Source: Paraburkholderia sp. BL21I4N1 (GTDB lineage: Bacteria > Pseudomonadota > Gammaproteobacteria > Burkholderiales > Burkholderiaceae). From it: a stretch of 64,000 nt of DNA. The translations under genes were made by a program, and so were the position numbers. The stretch is taken from NCBI RefSeq assembly GCF_002973525.1, contig NZ_PVEN01000020.1, forward strand, positions 1-64,000, in the 5' to 3' direction. The notes below the pieces were generated by a model, which saw only the letters and a list, made by a program, of their open reading frames with translations, was not told the DNA's origin and did not search any database. This document shows, piece by piece, positions 35,785 to 44,069 of this stretch; the first letter of the stretch is position 1, and each line of letters opens with the position of its first letter.

Positions 35785-36681
35785 ATGAACCTTAGGGCCC
35801 TGCAGTGCTTTGTGATTCTTGCCGAGGAACTCAATTTCAGCCGTGCCGCCGAGCGCTTGCATATTGCGCAACCGGCGCTGAGCCAGCAGATCCGTTCACT
35901 CGAAGAGCGGCTCGGCACGCAACTGGTGGACCGGGCCAGACGGCCGCTGGCGCTGACCGAAGCCGGCCATTATCTGTGCAGCGAAGCGCGGCAGATTCTC
36001 GGCTCGGTCGAACAGGTGACGCGCGCGGCGCAGGAAATCGGCGTGGGCCGACGCGGCTGGCTCAGCGTCGGCTTCACGCGCTCGTCGATGTATAGCGTGC
36101 TGCCGCCCGCGCTCAAAGCGTTTCATCACGCGTACCCGCAGGTCGAACTGAAACTGTTCGAGATGCTCACCGAAGAACAGACCGATGCGCTGCGCGATCT
36201 GCGCATTCATGTCGGCATCGGCCGGCAGCCTGTCGCCGTCGAGGGCTGCACGTCGTATCCGCTCATGCGCGAACGCGTAATGGCCGCACTCGAACCGAAT
36301 CACCCGCTTGCGGCGCACCAGACCGTGCAGATCACGGAGCTCGCCGATACGCCGTTGATCCTGTATCCGAAGCACCAGAACGCGCAGTTCAAACGCTCGG
36401 TGCTGTCGCTGTATCGCGACGCCGGCGTGACGCCCTTCGTCGCGCACGAGGCGTATGAAATTCAAACCGCCATCGCTCTGGTGGCGGCGGGGCTGGGCGT
36501 CACGTTCATAGGCGAATCGGTGGCGCGGCATGGGCGCAACGACGTCGTGTTCCGTCATCTCGCGGGACCGGGTTCGTCGTATCGTTCAACCCTCGCGGCC
36601 ACCTTCCGCGCCGATGATGCATCGCCGCATCTGCGGGCATTTCTCGACTGCCTGCCGCCGCTCGGCGACGCGGCACTATAA
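35785..36681 (+). CDS. LysR-family regulator
   Basis: The 298-residue protein has the LysR helix-turn-helix (LNFSRAAERLHIAQPALSQQIRSLE at about 17-42; the key residues are the AQPALSQQI core) and an effector domain of the BenM/CatM/TsaR type. It is followed on the same strand by a transporter and two catabolic enzymes, which it probably controls. The ATG at 35785 directly follows an in-frame GTG. Confidence 0.88.
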   Translation: MNLRALQCFVILAEELNFSRAAERLHIAQPALSQQIRSLEERLGTQLVDRARRPLALTEAGHYLCSEARQILGSVEQVTRAAQEIGVGRRGWLSVGFTRSSMYSVLPPALKAFHHAYPQVELKLFEMLTEEQTDALRDLRIHVGIGRQPVAVEGCTSYPLMRERVMAALEPNHPLAAHQTVQITELADTPLILYPKHQNAQFKRSVLSLYRDAGVTPFVAHEAYEIQTAIALVAAGLGVTFIGESVARHGRNDVVFRHLAGPGSSYRSTLAATFRADDASPHLRAFLDCLPPLGDAAL

Positions 36682-36732
36682 GCAAAAACCTATACAAGCA
36701 TAAGTAAGCGGTCTTGGACTCCTGATCCGCGC

Positions 36733-36767
36733 GTTCTTATCATGGGCTCACACTCATGACAAAGAAC
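36733..36767. promoter_or_regulatory. Imperfect inverted repeat upstream of the MFS gene, candidate LysR site
   Basis: The arms GTTCTTATCATG (36733-36744) and CATGACAAAGAAC (36755-36767) are complementary with one bulge. They lie in the gap between the LysR gene and the transporter gene, about 40 bases upstream of the latter. Confidence 0.35.
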
Positions 36768-36808
36768 GCAGCGGCAGCAATGACTGTCGCCACACGGAGA
36801 CAACGTCA

Positions 36809-38131
36809 ATGCCCTCGATCGATGAAGCCGCAACCATGCGCAAAGTGTATGGGCGCCTGATGCCCCTGCTCTTTGCGATGATGTTCTTCAACTACCTCGA
36901 CCGGATCAACATCGGTTTCGCCGCGCTCGACATGAACAAACAGTTGGGCTTCAGCCCGGCGGTGTTTGGCTTTGCGGGCAGTATCTTTTTCTTCGGCTAC
37001 ATGCTGCTGGAAGTGCCGAGCAATCTTCTGTTGCATCGCGTCGGCGCACGCCGCTGGATCGCGCGCATTCTTCTTACGTGGGGCGCGGTCGCGGCGGCCA
37101 CCGCATTCGTCTTCAACGATTCGAGCTTCTACGTGCTGCGCTTTCTGCTCGGCGTGATGGAAGCGGGTTTTCTGCCGGGCGTCGCGGTGTATCTGACCAA
37201 ATGGTTTCCGGTACGCTACCGGGCGCGCGCGGTGGGCGGCTACATCATCGCGGGATCGTTTTCCGCGGTGTTGGGCGGTCCGATCTCGACCGCGTTGATG
37301 ACGTACGCGAACGGCGTGCTCGGATTACAGGGCTGGCAATGGATGTTCATTCTCGAAGGCGTGCCCGCCATGCTGCTAGGTCTCGTGACGCTGCGCATCA
37401 TGACCGAACGCCCCGCAGACGCCGACTGGCTCTCCGCCGACGAAAAAAACTGGCTCGAAGCCACACTCGCTACGGAACGCGACGCGCTGGGCGGCAACAC
37501 GCACTTTCCGCTGCTGCGCGTGGCCGGCGACATTCGCGTCTGGAGTCTAGCCTGTCTGTTCGGCTGCGCGCTGGTCGGGATTTACGGGCTGTTTCTATGG
37601 CTACCGCAAATCGTCAAAAGCCTCGGCCATCTGACCAATCTCGAAGTCGGGTTTCTGTCGGCCGCGCCGCCCTTGCTTGGCGTGTTGGGCACCTTCCTGA
37701 TCAGCCGCAGTTCGGACCGCACCGGCGACCGCAAGAAACACCTCGCATTCGTATATGGCATGAGCGCGCTGGCAATCGCCGGTAGCGCGTACGCGCCGAG
37801 TCCCGTGATTGCTTATGTGTTGCTGTGCGTGACCGGGCTGTTCATCTATGCGGGCAATCCGCTGTTCTGGAGCCTGGCGTCGTCGTTCAGAACCGGCGCG
37901 GCGGGCGCGGCGACGATCGCGCTGATCAATACGATCGCGCAGTTCGGCGGCCTGGTCGGTCCCTGGAGCATCGGACTCGTGCGCAACGCGACCGGCAATT
38001 TCAAGCTGGCGCTGCTGACTATCGCGGCATTCCTGATCGTCGCGACGATCATCGCGCTGGTCATGCGAGTCACGCCGGCCGAGGACGAATCCGCCTCGCT
38101 CGCTCATGGCGATGCCGCGCCACGAACCTGA
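36809..38131 (+). CDS. MFS transporter, ACS (anion:cation symporter) family
   Basis: The 440-residue protein has twelve membrane segments and the ACS motifs NYLDRINIGFAAL in helix 1 and LLEVPSNLLLHRVGARRWIARI between helices 2 and 3. The core features are DRINIG and GARRW. The family imports organic anions such as phthalate, tartrate, glucarate and related di- or tricarboxylates. It is followed by a hydratase/aldolase pair and preceded by a LysR gene. Confidence 0.9.
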   Translation: MPSIDEAATMRKVYGRLMPLLFAMMFFNYLDRINIGFAALDMNKQLGFSPAVFGFAGSIFFFGYMLLEVPSNLLLHRVGARRWIARILLTWGAVAAATAFVFNDSSFYVLRFLLGVMEAGFLPGVAVYLTKWFPVRYRARAVGGYIIAGSFSAVLGGPISTALMTYANGVLGLQGWQWMFILEGVPAMLLGLVTLRIMTERPADADWLSADEKNWLEATLATERDALGGNTHFPLLRVAGDIRVWSLACLFGCALVGIYGLFLWLPQIVKSLGHLTNLEVGFLSAAPPLLGVLGTFLISRSSDRTGDRKKHLAFVYGMSALAIAGSAYAPSPVIAYVLLCVTGLFIYAGNPLFWSLASSFRTGAAGAATIALINTIAQFGGLVGPWSIGLVRNATGNFKLALLTIAAFLIVATIIALVMRVTPAEDESASLAHGDAAPRT

Positions 38132-38219
38132 GGACCTTTCACGCCGGCGCGACCCAGCGAATCCGGCATGCACAGGCAAAAAGCGCAAGCACGAGCACAA
38201 CTGAAGGGTATTGCACACC

Positions 38220-39260
38220 ATGATTATCGATTGCCACGGTCACTACACGACCGCGCCTCGCCAGCACGAAGCCTGGCGCGCGCAGCAGATCGCCGCGCTG
38301 AAAGACGGGGGCATGCCGCCGCCCCGCCCCACGATTAGCGACGACGAGATTCGCGACAGCATCGAAAACGGTCAGCTGCGAATTCAGCGCGAACGCGGCA
38401 CCGATCTGACGATTTTCTCGCCGCGCGCCGCCGGCATGGGTCATCACCTCGCCTCCGCCGAGGCCAACGCGGTCTGGTCCAGCGAATCCAACGATCTCAT
38501 CCACCGCGTGTGCGGACTGTTTCCGCGCAACTTCGTCGGCGTATGCCAGTTGCCGCAGGCGCCCGGCGTGCCGCCCGCCAACTGCATCGCCGAATTGCGG
38601 CGCTGCGTCGAAGAGCTCGGGTTTATCGGCTGCAATCTGAATCCGGATCCGTCCGGCGGGCATTGGTCCGGTGTGCCGATCACGGATCGCAGCTGGTATC
38701 CGCTCTACGAAGCGATGGTCGAACTCGACGTGCCGGCCATGATTCACGTGTCGTCGTCGTGCAATGCGAATTTCCACGCGACGGGCGCGCATTACATCAA
38801 CGGCGATACGTCGGCGTTCATGCAGTTGCTGCAAGGCGATCTGTTCGCCGACTTTCCCACGCTGCGTCTGATCATTCCGCACGGCGGCGGCGCGGTGCCG
38901 TATCACTGGGGACGCTATCGCGGCCTCGCGCAAGACATGCAACGCCCGCTGCTCAGCGAATATCTGCTGAACAACGTGTTCTTCGACACCTGCGTCTATC
39001 ACCAGCCCGGCGCCGAATTGCTCGCCAAGGTGATTCCGGTCGGGAACATTCTGTTCGCGTCGGAAACGATCGGCGCGGTGCAGGGTATCGATCCGGAAAC
39101 CGGCCACTACTACGACGACACGCGCCGCTATATCGACGCGATCGACTGGCTGAGCGCCGCGGACCGGCAGTGTATCTACGAAGACAACGCACGCAATGTT
39201 TATCCGCGTCTGTCGCGGCAACTCGATCGTCAATTCGCCACACAAGGGGCAACGGTATGA
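38220..39260 (+). CDS. Amidohydrolase-type 4-oxalomesaconate hydratase (LigJ-like)
   Basis: The 346-residue amidohydrolase-superfamily protein has an HxH motif at His6 and His8, His176 in MIHVSSS, and Glu282 in FASETIGAV. These correspond well to the zinc ligands known for LigJ. LigJ hydrates 4-oxalomesaconate to 4-carboxy-4-hydroxy-2-oxoadipate in the 4,5-cleavage pathway of protocatechuate and gallate. The next gene is an RraA/LigK-type aldolase, which is the next step, and the two overlap by ATGA. A TTG nine bases upstream is a possible alternative start. Confidence 0.82.
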   Translation: MIIDCHGHYTTAPRQHEAWRAQQIAALKDGGMPPPRPTISDDEIRDSIENGQLRIQRERGTDLTIFSPRAAGMGHHLASAEANAVWSSESNDLIHRVCGLFPRNFVGVCQLPQAPGVPPANCIAELRRCVEELGFIGCNLNPDPSGGHWSGVPITDRSWYPLYEAMVELDVPAMIHVSSSCNANFHATGAHYINGDTSAFMQLLQGDLFADFPTLRLIIPHGGGAVPYHWGRYRGLAQDMQRPLLSEYLLNNVFFDTCVYHQPGAELLAKVIPVGNILFASETIGAVQGIDPETGHYYDDTRRYIDAIDWLSAADRQCIYEDNARNVYPRLSRQLDRQFATQGATV

Positions 39261-39925
39261 ATCCAATCGGCTGGCGCGAATACGACTCCGCGCCTCAGGC
39301 CCACGCGGCCACACTCGACGCATTGCGGGAACTGGCGGTGTCGCTGCTCAGCGACAACATGGCGCGCTCCAGCGGCATGGTCGGCTTGCGCCCGTACCAT
39401 CAACCCCGGCCGATGGCCGGCACCGCGGTCACGGTCCATACGCGGCCGGGCGACAATCTGGCAATTCATCGCGCGTTCGACTTTTGCCGGCCCGGCGACG
39501 TGCTGGTGATCGACGGCGCCGGTGACCTCACGCAGGCGCTGATGGGTGAAATCATGGCGAGCTACGCGGAAAGTCTCGGCGTGCAAGGCCTCGTGATCGA
39601 CGGCGCGATCCGCGACGTCGGTGCGCTGCGGCTGCGCGACTTTCCGGTGTACGCGCGCGGCGTCACGCATCGCGGGCCATACAAGAACGGGCCGGGCGAG
39701 ATCAACGTACCGGTGACGGTGGGCGGTATGGCGGTGCATCCGGGCGACATCATCGTGGGTGATGAGGACGGGCTGCTCGCGATCGCGCCCGCCGATGTGG
39801 AAGCCGTGATCGAAGGTGCGCGCCGTCAGCACGCGAAGGAAACGGCGTCGCTCAAAGCCATCGCCGAAGGACGCTTCGACCGCTCGTGGGTCGTGCCGCA
39901 ACGGGAACGGATGATGAACAACTGA
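39257..39925 (+). CDS. 4-carboxy-4-hydroxy-2-oxoadipate aldolase-like protein (RraA/LigK family)
   Basis: The 222-residue protein has the RraA fold with the conserved stretch LVIDGAIRDVGALR and the GE/D metal-binding region. Members next to LigJ cleave 4-carboxy-4-hydroxy-2-oxoadipate to pyruvate and oxaloacetate. The start overlaps the hydratase stop (ATGA), so they are translationally coupled. Other RraA-family members inhibit RNase E or act on other keto-acids; the LigJ neighbour favours the aldolase reading. Confidence 0.82.
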   Translation: MNPIGWREYDSAPQAHAATLDALRELAVSLLSDNMARSSGMVGLRPYHQPRPMAGTAVTVHTRPGDNLAIHRAFDFCRPGDVLVIDGAGDLTQALMGEIMASYAESLGVQGLVIDGAIRDVGALRLRDFPVYARGVTHRGPYKNGPGEINVPVTVGGMAVHPGDIIVGDEDGLLAIAPADVEAVIEGARRQHAKETASLKAIAEGRFDRSWVVPQRERMMNN

Positions 39926-40034
39926 CTTTCCCTGCGCCGCGAGCGCGGGCATGATAGCGGCGGTGCAACGCGCGCTGGATGGTTTGTCTGCGCTCGCGGC
40001 GTTTTTAAACAATCCTGCAGGAACCCTGGCCGTT

Positions 40035-40433
40035 ATGGCGGACTATCTGAACGCGGCGACGCTGTTGGCCCTCGCGCGTGAAGCGGAAGCACTCGTTGCC
40101 ACGCCTTGCTCATGCCCGAAAACGCCGCTCGACGGCTGGCAATCGCAGCCGCTGTCGATCGACGAAACGCAGTTCGAAGAAGTCGGCACACTGGCGCCGG
40201 AGGACGATCCGGAGCCGACCTTCAGCGAGTATCTGCCGGGCAAAACGAATTATTGGGCGGCCGACGCGCCGATCGCACCGCGTTACTTTCCGTATAACCG
40301 TTGTGCGGTCTGGCGATGCTCGCTGTGCAGCCGTCTTTATTTGCGCTACACCGAAGGCGGCGGATATTTTGTCGACCGGCGGATGCGCCTGTTGCAGTCG
40401 GTATTGATCGAGGATGTACCGTTACCGGCCTGA
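40035..40433 (+). CDS. Conserved cysteine-rich hypothetical protein
   Basis: The 132-residue protein has a CxC pair (25, 27) and a C-x4-C-x2-C group (90, 95, 98) in the segment RCAVWRCSLCSRLYLRYTEGGGYF. This looks like a metal-binding or zinc-ribbon-like unit. I recognise no family. It stands between the aldolase and a convergent AraC gene. The start at 40035 (MADYLNAATLL) is preferred; an in-frame ATG at 39951 would add 28 residues. Confidence 0.65.
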   Translation: MADYLNAATLLALAREAEALVATPCSCPKTPLDGWQSQPLSIDETQFEEVGTLAPEDDPEPTFSEYLPGKTNYWAADAPIAPRYFPYNRCAVWRCSLCSRLYLRYTEGGGYFVDRRMRLLQSVLIEDVPLPA

Positions 40434-40495
40434 GTTTTTTAGGGCATGTGGTGCGGAGCGGTATGCTCCAAAGCGCCCCACGCGCCCGCAAAAAA

Positions 40496-41350
40496 CTAAT
40501 GCCCCGGCTTCAGCGCCGCGTACTTCCCCGGCGTGATCCCGTACGCTCGCTTGAACAGACGATTCAAATGGCTCTGGTCGTAAAACCCAACGGCCGCAGC
40601 CGCGCTCGCTGCATTGTGCCCCGTCGCGAGCAGTCGTTTTGCGGCCAGCAATCGCACTTGTGTCGCATAAGCGTGCGGCGGCAAACCGAACTCCTTGCAG
40701 AACGCACGCGTGAGGTAGTAGCGGCTCAAGCCCACCAGCTCCGCGAGTTCATCGACTGAGATATCCCGCTCGTAGTTGGCTTCGAGGTACTCGCGCACCT
40801 GCGCCATTTTGCGCGCCTCACGGCGCGCCTCGCCGTAGCGCTGCGCGGATTCGCCATAGCGGCCGACCAGCATCCCCATGGCGCCCCACCAGTTCGCCTG
40901 CCGCTCCATCAGCGATACCGCGCGCTGTTCGTCGAGGCTCGCGTGCGCTTTCACCAGCAGACCCGCGAGATGCGGATCCTGGTAAAGCCCCGGCGGAATC
41001 ACCAGCGGACTGTCGGCGCGCGCCTCCGGCGAGAACACCGCGCTCAGCGCGCCCAATCCTTCCATGTCGAGATAAATGGCCCGGTAAATCCATTCGCGGC
41101 CTTCCCACACTTCGCCGCTGTGATACTCGCCGGGACCGAACACCAGCACGCTGCCGGGTCCGGCGACGTCGCTGCCGGCGCGCGTATGGCATTGCCCCGC
41201 GCCGCTCTCCGTCATGACGATGACGAGTTCGTCGTGCAGATGCCGGTCGAACTTGTGATTGCCGTAACGGGCGGTCGCGAGGCACGCGCCGTCGAGCGCG
41301 CCATCGCGCCAGCAGACCACTTCCGGTTCGCTCTTATCCGACGTTTGCAT
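40496..41350 (-). CDS. AraC-family regulator with N-terminal cupin domain
   Basis: The 284-residue protein has an N-terminal AraC-type cupin (about 15-110, FDRHLHDELVIVMTESGAG) and a C-terminal double helix-turn-helix (about 185-280, GFYDQSHLNRLFKRAYGITPG). It is encoded next to the AlaX gene, on the same strand and 21 bases after it, so the two may be cotranscribed. The effector is unknown. Confidence 0.9.
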   Translation of the reverse strand: MQTSDKSEPEVVCWRDGALDGACLATARYGNHKFDRHLHDELVIVMTESGAGQCHTRAGSDVAGPGSVLVFGPGEYHSGEVWEGREWIYRAIYLDMEGLGALSAVFSPEARADSPLVIPPGLYQDPHLAGLLVKAHASLDEQRAVSLMERQANWWGAMGMLVGRYGESAQRYGEARREARKMAQVREYLEANYERDISVDELAELVGLSRYYLTRAFCKEFGLPPHAYATQVRLLAAKRLLATGHNAASAAAAVGFYDQSHLNRLFKRAYGITPGKYAALKPGH

Positions 41351-41371
41351 GCAGAGGCCTCCGCGTGTTCA

Positions 41372-42085
41372 TCAAACCAGCTCGATTCTGACACGGCGAT
41401 TGCGGCGGCCTTTGTTTTCGATCTTGCCGATACGGATTTGACGCGACTGGGCGGTGTTGCTCAGATGCGTGCCGCCGCAAGCCTGCCGGTCCAGATCGCC
41501 GATCTCGACGATCCGCACGCGGCCGTCCGACGTGGGCGGCGGCGCGACCGACAAGCTGCGAATCAAGCCTTCGGTCGACTGCGCTTCGGCTGCGCTGACG
41601 TAATAGATGCGCACGTCCATGGCGCGGCGGATCACTTCGTTGACCGGTTCTTCGAGCGCGCGCAGCGCGTCGTTGTCCGCGTCGGGCAAATCGAAGTCCA
41701 TGCGCGCCGTGCCGTCGGCGTTGATCTGCGCGCCGGTCACGAGCGCGCCGGCGAAACGCTGGTACACCAGCGCGTTGAGAATATGCGTACCGGTATGCAG
41801 TTGCGCGACGGTGGCGCGACGCGTCGCGTCGATGGCGACATGCACGTCGCCGCTCAGTTCGAGCGGTTCGTCGAGCAAGTGCCATAGCAGACCGCCTTCC
41901 GCCGCGACGCCGGTAATGCGCGCGGCGCCGTGCGCGTGCGTCAGCATGGCCGCGTCCGAGACCTGGCCGCCGCCGCCTGGGTGCAGCGCGGAACGCCCCA
42001 GCACGACCGCGCCGGGTCGCGCGGCGAGTACCGTCGTGTCGAAATCCAGCAGATCCGGCTGTTCATGGCAGAGGTAGTGCGCCAC
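41372..42085 (-). CDS. Free-standing alanyl-tRNA editing protein (AlaX type)
   Basis: The 237-residue protein has the editing-domain zinc motif HxxxH at His97 and His101 (QLHTGTHIL) and the C-x3-H pair Cys203 and His207 (ACGGTH). AlaX hydrolyses Ser- or Gly-tRNA(Ala) in trans. I chose the GTG at 42085, which has a GGGAA site eight bases upstream and starts the family fold directly (MAHYLCHEQP); an upstream in-frame TTG at 42121 is possible. An AraC gene follows. Confidence 0.88.
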   Translation of the reverse strand: MAHYLCHEQPDLLDFDTTVLAARPGAVVLGRSALHPGGGGQVSDAAMLTHAHGAARITGVAAEGGLLWHLLDEPLELSGDVHVAIDATRRATVAQLHTGTHILNALVYQRFAGALVTGAQINADGTARMDFDLPDADNDALRALEEPVNEVIRRAMDVRIYYVSAAEAQSTEGLIRSLSVAPPPTSDGRVRIVEIGDLDRQACGGTHLSNTAQSRQIRIGKIENKGRRNRRVRIELV

Positions 42086-42201
42086 GGTGAGGTTCCCGTA
42101 TGAGATGACGAATGAGGCCAAGCATACTGAGTCTCAGGGGTGGGTGTCTTGGTTAAAAATGCTCTGGATCGAATCAGCTGCCTACCGCTCAAAACGGCAA
42201 C

Positions 42202-43092
42202 TCACCGCTCCAGTTCCGCAAACAACCAGTCCTGAAAGCTATGCAGCTTCGGCAAGTCCGCGCGCGACTTCAGCAGATTCAGCGTATACCCCCGCACCTC
42301 CAGTCCTTCCAACCCGAACGGCGCGATCAGCCGCCCCGTTTCCAATTCACGTTGCGCGAGCAACAAGCTTTCCAGGCACACGCCGAGCCCATCGACAGCA
42401 GCGCTCAACGCCATGAACGAGCGATCGAAACGCGGCCCCCGGCCAATATCGACCCGTGTCTTTCGATGCAAACGCATCCAGTCACGCCAGCCGACCAGAC
42501 ACCCTTCGCTATGAACCAGCGGATGGTGCTGCAGATCCGCGACGCTCAGCAGCGGATAGTCCCCGCTCATCAACGCGGGCGAACAAAGCGGCACGATCGT
42601 CTCCGGCGGCAGTTCGAGCACCAGCGTGCCGGCCGGTTGCAGCTTGCGCGGCCCATAGCGGATGTCGATGTCGACCGCGCCTGAAATCAGATCCGCCGCT
42701 TCCGACGATGCATTCAGGCGCACGTCGATATCCGGATGCGTCGCGCTGAAGCGCGCGATACGCGGCATCAGCCATTGCGTCGCGAAGCTCGGCGTGCAGT
42801 GAATCGTCAGGATGTCGCTCTTCGCCACGCGGCCGATCTCGCGAGTGGCCGCGTCGATCCGCGCGAACGCCGACGTGATTTCCTCAGCGTATTGCCGCCC
42901 CGAGTCGGTCAGCAGCACCGTGCGATGCAGCCGATGGAACAGACGAATGCTTAATTGCTCTTCAAGCAGCTTGATTTGATGGCTGATCGCGGACGGCGTC
43001 ACGAACAGTTCTTCTGCTGCGAGCGCAAACGACGAAAGCCGCGCGGCGGCTTCGAAGGCTTGTATCGACTTGAGCGTGACGCGATTGTGCAT
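42202..43092 (-). CDS. LysR-family regulator, GcvA-like
   Basis: The 296-residue protein has the GcvA-type N-terminus (LKSIQAFEAAARLSSFALAA) with the helix-turn-helix core FVTPSAISHQI, and an effector domain. It is divergent from the split-transketolase operon with a 131-base gap that holds an inverted repeat, so it probably controls that operon. It closely resembles, but does not equal, the second GcvA-like regulator at 53608. Confidence 0.9.
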   Translation of the reverse strand: MHNRVTLKSIQAFEAAARLSSFALAAEELFVTPSAISHQIKLLEEQLSIRLFHRLHRTVLLTDSGRQYAEEITSAFARIDAATREIGRVAKSDILTIHCTPSFATQWLMPRIARFSATHPDIDVRLNASSEAADLISGAVDIDIRYGPRKLQPAGTLVLELPPETIVPLCSPALMSGDYPLLSVADLQHHPLVHSEGCLVGWRDWMRLHRKTRVDIGRGPRFDRSFMALSAAVDGLGVCLESLLLAQRELETGRLIAPFGLEGLEVRGYTLNLLKSRADLPKLHSFQDWLFAELER

Positions 43093-43105
43093 GGCAGCAC
43101 CAACG

Positions 43106-43118
43106 TGAATTCAATTCA
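43106..43118. promoter_or_regulatory. Perfect inverted repeat, candidate LysR operator for the transketolase operon
   Basis: TGAATTCAATTCA has six-base perfect arms around one base. It lies 14 bases upstream of the LysR start and about 105 bases upstream of the transketolase start, a usual place for an autoregulatory LysR site. Confidence 0.5.
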
Positions 43119-43223
43119 TCTATTGGCCATCTTAATTCGTTTGAGCGCAAGCGGGCGCGAGATTACGCTTGAATCACTGGCCGCGGTGTCGAAGCGGACC
43201 ATAAAAAATCAAGGAGACGCCTA

Positions 43224-44069
43224 GTGAACCCCAGCGAAACCGCCCCCTACGCAGCGCTCAAGGAGCACGCGTACCAGATCCGCCGCAACGCGCTGCGAAT
43301 GGGCGAAGTGCAAGGCCAGGGCTATATCGGCCAGGCGCTCGACATCGCCGATGTACTGGCGGTCGCGTACTTCCGCGCCCTGCGTTATCGCGCCGACGAT
43401 CCGGACTGGGAGGGCCGCGACCGCTTCCTGCTGTCCAACGGCCACTACGCGATTGCGCTCTACGCCGCGCTGATCGAAGCCGGCATCATCGCCGACGAAG
43501 AACTGGAGACCTACGGCAGCGACGACAGCCGTCTGCCGATGTCCGGCATGGCGAGCTACACGCCCGGCATGGAAATGTCCGGCGGCTCGCTCGGCCAGGG
43601 TTTGACGATCGCGGTGGGTCGCTGTCTCGGCCTGAAGCGCAAACAGTCGGACGCCTTCGTCTACACGCTGTTCTCCGACGGCGAACTCGACGAAGGCGCG
43701 GTCTGGGAGGGCCTGATGTCCGCCGCGCACTGGCAACTGGACAACCTGATCGCCATGGTCGACGTGAACAACCAGCAGGCCGACGGACCGTCGTCGAACG
43801 TGATGGCGTTCGAGCCGCTGGTCGACAAGTTGCAGGCATTCGGCTGGTTCGTGCAGCGCGTGGACGGCAACGACCTCGCCGCCGTGGTGGCCGCCTTCGA
43901 CGCGGCCCGCGCTCACCCCGACGCGCAGCCGCGCATTATCGTCTGCGACACGCGGATGGGCTGTGGCGTGTCGTTTCTCGAAGCCCGCGAGAAAAACCAC
44001 TTTATCCGCGTCGATGCGCACGAGTGGCAACTCGCGCTGCAGGCGTTGGAAGCCGGGAGAAACGTATGA
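43224..44069 (+). CDS. Transketolase, N-terminal (TPP-binding) subunit
   Basis: The 281-residue protein corresponds to the first third of transketolase. It shows the conserved GGSLGQGL segment and the TPP-binding element starting at SDGELDEG and ending near DVNNQQADG, where the first residue of the usual GDG is Ser. It needs the C-terminal subunit encoded next. It starts with GTG after an AAGGAG site. Split transketolases are typical of catabolic clusters acting on non-standard ketoses, such as apulose-type and sulfosugar routes; the substrate here is unknown. Confidence 0.9.
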   Translation: MNPSETAPYAALKEHAYQIRRNALRMGEVQGQGYIGQALDIADVLAVAYFRALRYRADDPDWEGRDRFLLSNGHYAIALYAALIEAGIIADEELETYGSDDSRLPMSGMASYTPGMEMSGGSLGQGLTIAVGRCLGLKRKQSDAFVYTLFSDGELDEGAVWEGLMSAAHWQLDNLIAMVDVNNQQADGPSSNVMAFEPLVDKLQAFGWFVQRVDGNDLAAVVAAFDAARAHPDAQPRIIVCDTRMGCGVSFLEAREKNHFIRVDAHEWQLALQALEAGRNV

